DNA of 64,000 nucleotides, taken from positions 71,062,630 to 71,126,629 of the forward strand of contig OY292274.1 in assembly GCA_958496175.1 (NCBI GenBank), written 5' to 3'. The notes beneath the pieces were generated by a model. The model did not search any database, was not told where the DNA came from, and worked only from the letters and a program-made list of their open reading frames with translations. A program made the position numbers and the translations under genes. The DNA is from Sisyra terminalis (lineage: Eukaryota; Arthropoda; Insecta; Neuroptera; Sisyridae). Shown here one piece after another: positions 37,490 through 48,007 of the stretch (position 1 is its first letter; every line of letters begins with the position of its first letter).

Positions 37490-38100
37490 CCATCATTGAC
37501 AATGTGGTACAGACTGACAGATCAATGCCCACAGGTTGCGACCGAAAAATTACAATGGGGCCCTCAATGATCTGGAACCATGGGTTAATAAATGGCAAAT
37601 AAAAGTCAATCTGTTCATGTGGCATTCACTACTCGGCGAGATATCTGTTCACTGGTATATCTCAACAACCATCAGGTGTCGCAGGCGACAGAAGTCAAGT
37701 CTTCGTATCTCGAAATGCACTTGGACAGAAGACTAATTATAGCTGCCAAAAGAGACCAGCTTGAAGCCAAATGCCGTCAACTGCAGTGGCTTGGAGGTCG
37801 CAATTGTCCCTGGACAATAAACTACTGATATACAAAATAATTCTGACGCCAGTCTGGACCTACAGCATCAAGCTGTTGGGAACAACTAGCAACTCCAATG
37901 TGGAGATCATCCAGCGCTTTCAGTCTAAGATACTCAGGCTCATTACGAACGCCCCATGGTACACATAAAAACCTGAAGGTGGCCACCGTGAGAGAAGAGA
38001 TCGCCAGATTCAGCCAAAAATATCAAAAAAAAAACTGGAAGACCATGCCAATCTGGAATTGCCTCACAGGGAGTAAGTTCAAGGAACCGATTTGACTCAA
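37490..38100 (+). pseudogene. Broken Jockey-like non-LTR retrotransposon fragment
   Basis: In shifting frames the sequence encodes LQWGPQ-like then LNDLEPWVNKWQIKVN, KSVHVAFTTRRDICSLVYLN, EMHLDRR, QLEAKCRQLQWLGGR, NKLLIYKIILTPVWTYSI and IIQRFQSKILRLITNAPWY. This is the conserved stretch between the reverse-transcriptase catalytic box and the 3' end of Jockey-type elements. Several frameshifts and stops; no 5' part present. Confidence 0.85.
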
Positions 38101-38398
38101 TATGGATCGTGGACGTAGATCAAATTTGCTCATTGTCCAGGGACAGATTGCAAATACACGAAAACAGGGGGGAAAAAAATAAAGAAACCTTTGTAGTTCA
38201 AAGAATTTTGTGAAAAATTACGTCTTGAATCAAAATAATGATGGTCCAAGGGGAGGCCAATCTTTATGGGGCTGTTGAGGACATGATTTGGTAACATCTA
38301 CGGTCATTTTATGGGATTCAAGGAATCAGGAATATTTTCTTAAAGACTTTAGAGTATCTATCGGAAACTAAAGCCACTTGAAATCCAATTTTTTTATA

Positions 38399-38763
38399 TG
38401 TCTACGGGAAGAGGCTCGGAAACTTACGACCACTGCTGAAAGGGTCTAGCAGGATCCACATGGCGAGTTGCCCCCCCCCCCCCCCCCCAAATAGGAACCT
38501 ATGTCGAAACTTATGTTAAAAAATCGGCTTGATATACAACACACATTTTGTATACTTTTCGCGACGAAATTCCTCGTTGACCTGGAGATATGGACAAAAA
38601 TGTCCCCCACCCCCGCATATGGCTATTTTTCAAAGTTACATTATCTCATATTAAACATTTTATTGAAATAAAACCTTTAGTTGCGAATGCAACGGACAAC
38701 TACTAGTTTTCTTTTTGTATGTCTACGGGAAGAAGTTCGGAAACTTAGGACTACCTGGTGAAA
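38399..38763. repeat. Dispersed repeat with 45-bp flanking duplication upstream of ACBD3
   Basis: TGTCTACGGGAAGA..TCGGAAACTTA.GAC recurs at 38399-38443 and 38719-38763. Between them lies the inverted relative of 11640-11930, including a run of 18 C at 38471-38488. Confidence 0.7.
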
Positions 38764-38843
38764 GTTTATTCTACAGACTTCTAAACGTCGCTAGTTTACG
38801 TCGCTTTACGTCAAAATACGTATTTGATTATTTAGTCGTGAAA

Positions 38844-40407
38844 ATGTCAAATGTAGATACCTCTAGTCAAATATCTTCAAATTCTGGTGCAATAGACCGA
38901 AAAAGTGTTAGTAATAAAATAAATGTGGCAGGCACGTGGGGATTACCTCTCTGTGATGTTTACAAATTAGCATTAAGTTTTTACAAAGGTGGGACAAAAG
39001 TTCACTGTAATGTTATTATGACGTGGACTTGGTTTTTTTCAAAGTGATCAATTATTGCAATTACCGTTGATCTTTCAGAGAAAGAAGGTAAAGCCGTTCA
39101 GCTCAGCTACGAGGATAAATTGCAACTAGTTGCATTCGCACAGCAAGTTAGTCATGGACCTCTAGTTAACAGCAACGTACCACCGGTGGGTGCACTGGAT
39201 GTGGTCGGTCGAGATCGGCGACTTGCCTGGCAAAAATTAGCAGATCTATCGACCGATCAAGCACGCACAGGTTTCGTGTCTTTGCTATCGAGACGGTGTC
39301 CATTGTTTGAAACGTATTTAGAGGCCCATCGTCGGGACAACGAAGAACAACAGAAGAAAGCGTAAGTCAGAGTAACTTTACAATTACGTAATAAAATTGT
39401 ATATGTGTTTATTGTAGGCAAGAAAATGCAATTCGCGAATTGGAAAAACGGAAACAACAAGAAATTGATGAGAAAATGGAGAAGGAAAAAGAAGTGCAAC
39501 ATATTCAAGAAGAGATTGCTAGACGTAAAGTGAAACAGGCGTTAAACGAACAAACGTACGATCAGTTTTGTATATATGCGGAACAACAATATCCTGGAGA
39601 TCCCGAGCGGCAAGGGGATCTTGTCAAACAGTTACAAGAACAACATTACTTACAGTATATGCAACAATTGCAAGCGACAATTGTTACCCCACGTATTAAC
39701 GATAATCAAGCGCAATCGGCTGCGGAAGTCACTACCGACGAGGAAACTCTAGAGGAAAATATTGGAACGTCGTTGTTAGAAAATAATCGAATAGCCGAGG
39801 CTAGTATGTGGACGTCGCCGAATGTTCAGGAGTTCAAGGACACGGTGTCGAAGGGGGATGGTGATGGATTTTTACGGGTTGGACATGGAGAACGTGTTAT
39901 TGTTCGTGTACCCACGCGAAATGATACCAAACGCTTATTTTGGGAATTTGCTACCGATCATTATGATATCGGTGAGGAAAGAGTAAATTATTACGTCGAA
40001 GAATCATAAATCAACTTTTTATTTTTGTAGGGTTTGGTGTATTTTTTGAATGGGGAACTCCCAACACTGATCAAGTGCTCGTACATGTTTCGGGCAGTGA
40101 AGATGAGGACGAAGAAGACGATGAAGAGGATTATGATGAAATTGATTTTTATGAAAGTAATAATGATTTAGAAACCGGTACAACGTCACATGCGATGTCG
40201 CAACGGCAACGAAATAATAATCTCAATCAGCAGCCGATTCTTACGGAAATTGTTCCCGTATATAGACGAGACAGCCACATTGAAGTCTACGCCGGAACAC
40301 ATGTAATACCGGCGCAGGGATGTTACTTATTACGATTTGATAATTCATACTCGTTATGGCGCTCAAAAACCTTATACTATCGAGTTTATTACACTAATGA
40401 AGAGTAA
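38844..40407 (+). CDS. ACBD3: Golgi resident protein GCP60 (ACBD3)
   Basis: Four exons: 38844-38988, 39079-39361, 39418-39971, 40031-40407; 452 residues. An acyl-CoA-binding domain is at about residues 28-125 (WGLPLCDVYKLALSFYKEKE, YEDKLQLVAFAQQV). It is followed by a long charged coiled coil (RELEKRKQQEIDEKMEKEKE), a Gln-rich stretch (DPERQGDLVKQLQEQHYLQ), and a C-terminal GOLD domain that begins near VIVRVPTRNDTKRLFWEF and resumes at GFGVFFEWG. Inside the GOLD domain an acidic loop (SEDEDEEDDEEDYDE) is followed by GTHVIPAQGCYLLRFDNSYS and the terminal YYRVYYTNEE. Family role: the GOLD domain binds giantin at the Golgi face, and the Gln-rich part recruits PI4KB. The domain order and ending match vertebrate ACBD3 closely. 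The 5' flank carries a duplicated 45-bp segment (see 38399-38763). Confidence 0.93.
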
Positions 40408-40779
40408 ATCAGTGAACACCTTTAAAGATATACAAATTCCTTTATTAAGTTATATTATTTCTTTTTGTTAAAATTCAATATTTTAAGGCTGTCAACAAAG
40501 ATAAAACTTGCATTGTACAATGCACGTGTTTTTACTTAATAACTCACGATTGTTCCCGTATGAAGCGAGAGTCTTGCTCATGTAAAATGTGCATTGTACT
40601 ACAAAGTTTGTGAGTTATTAAGTAACGTTATTGAGAAAAAAAAATGTTCACAATCAAACTTATTGCAGAACATTTGTTTTTCCGATTGGTTGACTCTCAA
40701 TATGTGATTTATATTCATAAAATACAGGAAATAAAATGATTATTAAAATACAAATGAATAAAAAGTATTAAAATTATGG
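40408..40779. other. Intergenic between convergent ACBD3 and small protein gene
   Basis: Contains a hairpin: GTACAATGCAC (40515) with GTGCATTGTAC (40590), and CTTAATAACTCAC (40535) with GTGAGTTATTAAG (40610). It may be a small MITE. No gene. Confidence 0.5.
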
Positions 40780-41157
40780 CTACATTTTATTGGGTTGGGA
40801 GTCTAGGAATAAGGTGCGGGCCGGATTTTTTCCAGGACTTAGCACCAACCGTTTGCGTAGCGAGCGGCGAAGTTCGTACGGTGGCGTTTTGTACGGCGTG
40901 CGATCTTTTCGGGGCGATGCTCCCATTTTGGTTAGGTCCACCGGAGACCAGGTGACCGGTTTTTGGCGACGTCCACGTCGCTGTATGATTTGCTCGTCGG
41001 GGGATGATGTTGGGGTCACGGTGTTGGAGGGTAGTGCGTTTATGCTTTGGGTCACGCTAGGCGAGTCATCATCGTCGTCCGAATGTGAAGATACGGTGAT
41101 TTCCGATAGGGCTGAACGTCGTCGGAGATTGGGAAACTCTTCGGGTGGTGTGTCCAT
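40780..41157 (-). CDS. Small unidentified protein rich in SP/TP motifs
   Basis: A single open frame of 125 residues starts at MDTPPEEFPNLRRRS and ends at DSQPNKM. I do not recognise it. It is polar and disordered-looking, with a Ser/Asp run (SSHSDDDDDSPS), a basic RRGRRQK patch and a conserved-looking C-terminal part (PVTWSPVDLTKMG, TPYKTPPYELRRSLRKR, VLSPGKNPARTLF). Many sites fit proline-directed kinases (WSPV, ASPRK, RTPYK, KTPP, LSPGK), which would suit a cell-cycle-phosphorylated factor, but that is inference. An upstream exon ending at a CAG|GTTATT donor near 41,250 can be joined in frame (acceptor CGCAG near 41,205) to give a longer open frame without an ATG, so the true start is uncertain. 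It is divergent from the GPATCH2-like gene, 575 bp away, with a MITE in between. Confidence 0.55.
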   Translation of the reverse strand: MDTPPEEFPNLRRRSALSEITVSSHSDDDDDSPSVTQSINALPSNTVTPTSSPDEQIIQRRGRRQKPVTWSPVDLTKMGASPRKDRTPYKTPPYELRRSLRKRLVLSPGKNPARTLFLDSQPNKM

Positions 41158-41731
41158 TTTTTTTTTTTGGTGTTTACACCTAAAACAATCTGCGTATGTC
41201 CATTTAGAAATAATTAATACATATTAATCGAAGTTAATAAATTTAATAACCTGTTGTCTGATACGTGGTGGTTGGTTACATGTTGCTAATTCACGCTTAC
41301 GTTTTCCTGTCGATCTTTTGGCGCTGTTATTGTTTCCCGCTTTATTTACATTTTGAAAATCGTGAATAGATCGTCGTCGACAGTAGTGCCAGCATTGGAG
41401 ACTTGGTCACCAAGGTTTGTAAATTACACAGGTTGGTCCATTAGCAAAAAAAAAATGACGTCACACGAAGAATTTTGAAATTTGAATTAGTCTGAAGATA
41501 TGTACGAATTTCTTCTGGATATGTCACGTAGCGTATGAGGCCACCTGTGTATTTTATAAACTTTGATTTTGTCACCAAAGAAATGAGTAGTTTTTTTTTT
41601 TTTTTGGTAAACGTGGCTAGCTTCACGTTATTTTATGTTAAAAATTGGTGTCAAAAACTGTCAAGTAGACATGTTTTATTATTGTTATTGTTATGAGTAA
41701 AATTGTCAGAAGATTTAAATAATCGTCAATT
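41158..41731. promoter_or_regulatory. Divergent promoter region (small protein / GPATCH2-like)
   Basis: Includes a probable upstream exon of the minus-strand small gene (about 41,250-41,400, with donor CAG|GTTATT on the minus strand) and the MITE at 41410. Confidence 0.45.
41410..41572 (+). mobile_element. TGACGTCA-MITE between divergent genes
   Basis: Starts AAGGTTTGTAAATTACACAG, contains AATGACGTCACACGAAGAAT, ends CCACCTGTGTATTTTATAAA. GTCACC occurs on both sides (41404-41409 and 41573-41578), a possible target duplication. Confidence 0.85.
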
Positions 41732-42981
41732 ATGGATCATTTAGCTCAGGATCTTAGTGTTGCGTTGGAGGAATCCGAACCGTGTGGCAATGGTCAAATG
41801 TTCCAAATAACAAAACGATTGGGTCTACGACGAAGAACTCGATCAACAGGAAATTTAAGTACGTTTTTTTTTTTTGCTTAATTTTATTTGGCACAAATTC
41901 TGCACGAATCTTTTCAGATTTATCGATTGACAAAAGTATGGAAAATCTGTCGGATGAGAGTAGTAGCGGTGAATTACCGGATCATCCCAAGGCGGTGAGT
42001 GCACGAAAGAAAAATGTTCCAGGTGTGCATGAAAGTGATTCCGATGATGGCACTGTGGGCGCAATGATTTCAGTGAAATCCAACAACAATTCTTCGTTTC
42101 GTACTCGAGGTCATTCGTTCAGTTTTCAATCACAACTCGGTAATATCAATTAATTTTATTTTCCTTGAAAAAAATTTATAAATTATTATGATTGTATTGT
42201 AGCCCGTCCAAGTATTCGGCGCAAACGAAAATTGAAACGCATGTGCGTGGATGAAACTCCAATTCTTCCTAGTGGTAAACGCAAACGGCCGCAGCGTATG
42301 GAGCCGATAATGACAAACATGTCACTCATGTGCTCCAAATTGAAACCCCTCAATCCAAGCATTGTGAATAAAATTGAAAAACTCCGCACGGACAATTGCA
42401 TGGACACTTTACCGAATTATTCCGCGATGCCAGTCGAGGCGTCATTTCTAGATTTAGCCATGTGTGATGCGGCTAGCGAGTCCAGTTTGAGCTGGAGCGG
42501 CGGTGAAGGACACGAGGGGGACGACGAGTTGACCGACTGGGCTCCACAACCGGATCCTACACCAAATCAAAGTGAATTGTGGACGTTGGAAACGTCCGAA
42601 GGACGAGAAATGCGAGCAGGATGCAGGTAAAACTTTGAAATATTATTTCTTTTACCTAAAAAAAAAATGATTTCTAATATTTGTAGGAGACTACGCAATG
42701 AGCGACCCGGTTATAGTATCGCAACAGGTGCCAACGAACGTGTTGCTCGATTCATGCAAGACGTGGGACGTGAAGAATTACGGCTGTTCGACGGCGAACG
42801 TAACGCCCTGGCTCGCCTGGCCGGTTTATATTGTTTGGAATGGCGTGAAGAAGGACCAAGTTTTATACTGAAGAAAACCGGCAGAACTCCGTGTATGCAA
42901 CCACCGCAACGATATCTTAGTGGTTTATCAACCGTTCACAAACGAATTCGTACCCAGGAAGTTCTACCGCGACCTCTATGA
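41732..42981 (+). CDS. G patch domain-containing protein 2-like (no G-patch seen)
   Basis: Four exons: 41732-41858, 41918-42139, 42203-42626, 42687-42981; 355 residues. The start MDHLAQDLSVALEES matches the GPATCH2 N-terminus (MEELVHDLVSALEES). Further matches are the basic RRKRKLKRMCVD segment (vertebrate RRRRKVKRMAVD) and the Ser-rich/acidic block ESSLSWSGGEGHEGDDELTDW (vertebrate ...EGRQGDDEQSDW). The vertebrate C-terminal G-patch (GWTPGSGLGRDGKG type) is not present. Instead the last exon encodes NERVARFMQDVGREEL...ERNALARLAGLYCLEW...FILKKTGRT, which has the look of an R3H-type single-strand nucleic-acid-binding fold, although the R-x3-H core histidine is replaced. Vertebrate GPATCH2 is nuclear and binds the helicase DHX15; loss of the G-patch would predict loss of that contact. 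The stop at 42981 is followed by no obvious further exon. Confidence 0.75.
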
Positions 42982-44597
42982 TTCCTTGCTCAAAACTTGT
43001 TACTCTATACGTCCTAGTATTATAAATCTAATTTATATTCTAGTAAAATGTAAACATTTTATTGCACTAATTTTTTTTGTCATTTTGCTCTTAAGTAAAA
43101 CCAAAAACTGCCAATTTTTCTGGACCTTATATGTTCGATGGTTACATTTACTTTGTGTGGGTTATTACTGGGAAAAGACATTGTATTCTATAAATAACAG
43201 CACATATTTAAATATTTCATAGTACAATTAATTATTATACATGTACAATCTAAGTGATTATATAAAATTTTATTTACATCTCTTTTCACATGAATTGAAA
43301 TAAGATTTTATATAAAATAAACTTGAAATGATTAAAATAGGTCAATTACAAATTAAAATTTTTAGTCTTGTAATTGCACTATTGTAATTATTTTAAGTAA
43401 AAAAGAAAAAAATGAAATTTTGTTACACTAATATCACTCATATAATTGCTTGTTTACTAGCGTTTTGTTGATTAATATATATTTATTGGACTTATTCAAA
43501 AATTGTGATTTTTTTTTCTTAATTATATTGAAAATATTGTTGGGAATGACCAAGAAAAAAATCCTGTGAAAGTTTAAGCTCTTAATATTAATCGAAATTA
43601 TTCGATTTTCTGTTTAAATAGCATGGAAACAATATTCTCTGGCACTTTGGAATTTTATAGCTCACGTTGGTGACGACAATATTTTGGAATGTCCAAGGTA
43701 TATTCTTGTAGAAAATTGAACGATCTACAAAAAAGGTGTCGTGCAAGTTTTTGATATATTGATTCCTTTAAAAGTTATTCGAGGTCAAAGTTGAATTGAA
43801 GAGAAATTTTAATATTTTTTTAATTTTTTGACGCAACCATCAATTTTATGAGAAAATTTTATAGGACATTTGTTGTAGAGCACTTTGTCTTCTATAACTT
43901 ATCTCTGTGAAAGTTTTTGATATTTTTCACTGGTCCTAAGTAAATTAATTGAAATAGAAAAAAATATGTTAAAAATATGATAATTCAGGGAATTTTCAGT
44001 TCAATGCAAATAACTTGGGACCTGTGAAAAATATCAAATTTTTTTATAGAGATAAGTTGTAGGAAAAAAAGCGCTCTACAAATAATGTCCTATAAAATTT
44101 TCTCATAAAATTGATGGTTTCGTCAAAAAATTGAAATAATATTAAAATTTCTCTTCAGTTCAACTTTGACCTCGAATAACTTTTGAAGGAATAAATATAT
44201 CAAAAACTTGTACAAGACCTTTTTTGTAGATCGTTCAATTTTCTACAAGAATATACCTTGGCCATTCCGAAATTTTCTCGTCACCAACGTGAGCTATAAA
44301 ATTCCAAAGTGCCAGAAAATATTGTTTCCATGTTATTTAAATGGAAAATCGAAATTTGCGATGCGGCACCTTTTAATATTAAGAGCTTAAACTTTCACAG
44401 GATTTTTTTTGTCATTCCCAACAATATTTTCGATAAAATGAAGAAAAAACCATCATTTTTTTTGAATCAGTCTAATATATATGAATATATATATATAATA
44501 AAATAAAATTATTGAAATAAATTATCGTTATTTAATTTACAATGAGCGCAATTCCGCATACAGAAGAATAATATAATTAGCGCTGGATAATTGAATT
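42982..44597. other. Intergenic between convergent GPATCH2-like and GPCR genes
   Basis: AT-rich GPATCH2-like 3' flank, with AATAAA near 43314, followed by foldback copy 3. Nothing else seen. Confidence 0.4.
43487..44474. mobile_element. Foldback/hAT-like element, copy 3
   Basis: Ends TGGACTTATTCAAAA and TGAATCAGTCTA. Flanking octamers ATATTTAT (43479-43486) and ATATATAT (44475-44482) differ at one base. Arms about 43487-43950 and 43965-44474, without the nested insertion seen in copy 1. Confidence 0.85.
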
Positions 44598-46990
44598 TTA
44601 TTTAATATTAGGTTCATTTTTTACAAACACTACTGACATTAACGTGCGACTTGGAAAGTCTGTTGTGTTATTATATGGCAGCGGACTTGTATTTCTTGTA
44701 TTTGTTCTGTAACACATTAAAGCAGCTCGGTACGCGTCTCTGTATTGTTTGTTCATTGTTACGTAGATAATTGGATTAATGCATGCCGACAGGAATATTA
44801 AAAGATATCCAGCGACGTGGAAACCTACAAAAAAATAAATTAAAATGAAGATGACCAAGTTATACATTGTTATACAAGTTATAATTTGTTAAATTATCGT
44901 TAAAAACCTTTTTGCAAAACCAAAATGGTAAAAATGTTTAATATTTGAAAATTCGTGCGCAATAGTTTGACCGTAAGGTGGCGCACTCTTTGTCAAAAGA
45001 AAATGAGTGAACTAAAAGCTTCATGTAAATATCACACAGATGGCGTTACATTTTTAGTCAGGATTTAAACTTCAAAATGTCATTATAAATTTTAAAAAAT
45101 ACCCCAACAATTGTTCAGATAAAATTGCAAAAGCATGATTAAGGAAAAATTGGGGTGGCAATTTGATGAATTTTACGAAAAGGATATTTAGGAATGTATA
45201 TTACAATAGTTATACTATCATTGTTACGAACCCGAAACTGCCCTTGTGAAATTTGATTCTGTTGAAAGTACAAACGAAATTTTGTTGGGATTCTTCCGGG
45301 TGCTTCCGGGTCTCTAGTTATTGGTGCCGGTTGAATTTTCTTTTGGTACCTCAACCGGAAAGAAGATAGCGTTTTTCGGCTACTACTGATTTGCCTTGAG
45401 AGATTTTCCAAATCCAAAATTTAGCGGCTGTGCCGCTGAGGATTGTACCGAAAATTTTTTCATTCTAATTCTATTCCAATGATAATTATGAGGGTTTTTG
45501 TATGGATAATTAGACTCTAATACAATGAAGTAATTGTAGTTTTATTACTCATACAAAAATCCTCGATAATTACCGATGGAATTGAGTTAGAATGAAAATT
45601 TTTTCGGTACAATCCTCAGCGACACAGTCGCTAGGATTTGGAAAATCTTTCAAGGAAAATCAGTAGTAGCCGGAAAACTCTATCTTCGTTCCGGTTGAGG
45701 TACCAAACGAAAATTCAACCAGGTACCATCAACTAGAGACCAGCATCCGGAAGAATCTCCACATAAAAATTCGTTTGTACGTCAACAGAATGAAATTTAT
45801 GGCCGTTTTTGGTGGTTCAACAATGAAATAATTGGAGTCAAATTAGATTTACAAAAGCCGTTTTCATTGTTTGGATTAAATTATAAGGAAATAGGTATAA
45901 CTTTATGAAACATTTTCCTGCTTTGTTTTGACTAACGAATGTGTATTGATTCCCATATAGCGCCTGAAAAATTATTCGACAACAGATTTATATATACCGG
46001 GATACAGCACTTGTTTATCGGCCACTTTCACGATTGTGATTGGTAAATAGCAAATGAGAAAACCCAAGAAGATGGCCAGCACCATTTTTGTGACGGACCA
46101 TTCACTGCGACGACCATCAGCACTTGTACCACTGGCTCCACTTGTGTGACGATTTAGTCGGGCATGAGATCTGCATTCCAAAAAAAATAAAAAATAATAC
46201 TTATGGATAATAAATAGCTCGTAAATAATACCTTCGCACAACCATAAATATTCTTGTATAAGAAATAATAATCACGACACATGGAATCACAAATGCAATG
46301 ATAAACAATGCCGTTTTTGACGAGCGATTGTTGGAATCTTTTTTGATCGTACACGTTCCCAAACGTTCATCGTACCCGAATTCGCCCCACAGTCCCATGA
46401 GCGTCGGAATTTGTACTCCGTAACTCAACAACCAACAGCCGGCGACCAAAATGCTCACGGTTTTTTTGGTGTAGAGACGCGAATATTGGTGGGGCCATGC
46501 AATTAACACATATCGATTGACCGAAATCATTGCGATTGATAGCAGAGAAACTCCCACGTTTCCGTAACGCAAAAATGGAACCAACGAACATAACCAATCG
46601 CCGTGGACCCACGTTCCGTGCATGAAATGACTGGCGGAAAACGGCAAAACCGTCATACAAAACAGCAAATCGGCCACACATAAACTGAAAAAAGTTTCCA
46701 ACTTTTTAACTAGATGATAAATCAAATCATTATTCTACATGTACCTGATAATAAATGCTGCAGCCATCGTTCGTAGTTTGGATCGTTTACCTAGCGCTAA
46801 TATTGTCAACGAATTGCCAAATATTCCGACGACCATCAGCGCAATTGTGGTGATTGCAGCCATTGTTAAAATCCCCTTGGAGAATCTACCAAACAAAATT
46901 ACGATCAAACTTTACCAACAACTTTACCTACGGCTTCAACTACTTGTGAAATTCTCCAGCAACAATTGTAACCGTTTGATTTGTTTCCAT
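44598..46990 (-). CDS. Class A GPCR of the Tre1/moody family
   Basis: Five exons (5' to 3'): 46944-46990, 46745-46885, 46232-46684, 45998-46170, 44598-44824; 346 residues. A short N-terminus with an N-glycosylation site (METNQT) leads to TM1 (MVVGIFGNSLTILAL). TM2 reads AFIISLCVADLLFCM, and TM3 ends in SVNRYVLIAWPHQYS, i.e. NRY in place of DRY, as in Tre1 and moody. TM4-TM5 include WLLSYGVQIPTLMGLWGEFG and FIIAFVIPCVVIIISYTRIF, TM6 is MVLAIFLGFLICYLPITIV, and TM7 is ACINPIIYVTMN. The match GYDERLGTCTIKKDSNNRSS in extracellular loop 2 parallels moody (GLDEATFSCTILKKEGRS). In flies these receptors act in germ-cell migration (Tre1) and the glial blood-brain barrier (moody); which paralogue this is cannot be decided. 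The first coding exon is only 47 bp. Intron 4 (44825-45997) contains two repeats linked to the satellite downstream. Confidence 0.88.
44890..45240 (+). repeat. Dispersed relative of satellite module E (GPCR intron 4)
   Basis: Aligns over ~330 bp with the E module of the satellite (ATTATCGTTAAAAACCTTTT, TTTGACCGTAAGGT, ATCACACAGATGGCGT, TTTTTAG.CAGGATTTAAAC, GATGAATTTTACGAAA). It then runs into monomer-like sequence (ATCATTGTTACGAACCCGAA). It is more diverged than the four E copies in the array are from one another. Confidence 0.85.
45232..45790. mobile_element. Foldback element in GPCR intron 4
   Basis: Arms 45255-45500 and 45545-45790 are inverted copies (GGTTGAATTTTC / GAAAATTCAACC; GGCTACTACTGATTT / AAATCAGTAGTAGCC; GGATTGTACCGAAAA / TTTTCGGTACAATCC). 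The left end starts with the GTTACGAACCCGAAACTGCC motif of the satellite monomer. Confidence 0.8.
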
Positions 46991-48007
46991 TTTTCTGTTG
47001 TAGTTTGTATCTCGCGAAATCACTGATGTGTCCAGGAAATGTTATTCCAGTCGTCCAGACGCGAGATTTTTTTCGTTCAGGATGAAATTGTCATTACGTG
47101 CCATTAAAATAGAGAGTAATATTAATATTATAAATCTGACCTGTGTTTGTTAAACTCACTCTGTGTATATTAATCGTTAGGTCGCAACTCCCACAGCCGT
47201 TTTAATTAAAGTTAATCAGCGTCGCGCCCGGTGTGTGGGGCTGATGTACGTTCTTCCTATAATTAATATTTTATGGGAGGAACGTTACTTATTAAGACTA
47301 AAAGAATGACTCAATTTGTTCAAACTATTATATACACAATATATTCAACGATAAATAACTTTGGAGAAAAATTACCTATACTTACCATCTCTAACATATA
47401 GAAATTTCGATTGAAAAAAAAATGTTTTTTTTGGATTTCGACAATCCAAACTATAATCAAGTTTTGTAATGTTGAATCATAAGTCGAATAACACGTAAAG
47501 TTTAAATCGAGATTTATAACAGAGTGTAATGTATATTGGTATGAACTTGACGTCAGTTGATCCATGACCTTATTATGATATCAGAGCAATTTTTTCTTCT
47601 TTCATGAAAATAGAGAAAAATAGTTTTTTTCGTTTTTGAAATAGTTATTATCGGAATCAACAATGATAAGAGGCTAAGGGATGGAATTAAATTGAGAGAG
47701 AGAGTAAGTGAATAATTTTTAAAAACAATAACGTAATCTTATAAACATTTTCAAAGTTAAATTTAATATATATATTCAATTTTGTTAAATACTCTTGCAT
47801 CATATACAATCTGGCTATATTTCGCTATCACTTGAGATTGCATCTTCAGAGCAAATAAATTCTGAAAAAAAACTTTACAAATTCATAAATCCATCAATTC
47901 TTAGTTGAGATAACCATTTAAATAACTTTCAAAATTTCTATTGAAGTTCACGAAAAGTTTCCGGAACTTTCTTAACACCAACGTTTTAACGTATACTTTT
48001 TACTTTT
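46991..48007. other. GPCR 5' flank up to the satellite
   Basis: No gene. A hairpin GTACGTTCTTCC / GGAGGAACGTTAC lies at about 47246-47288, and a short GAGAGA run near 47695. The sequence changes into satellite monomer at about 48,008. Confidence 0.4.

Noticed and set aside
40790..41227. 145-codon plus-strand frame opposite the small unidentified gene
   Set aside because: It is the complement of the minus-strand frame. Its peptide is low in plausible structure, while the minus-strand product has phosphosite-rich, protein-like sequence and usable upstream splicing.
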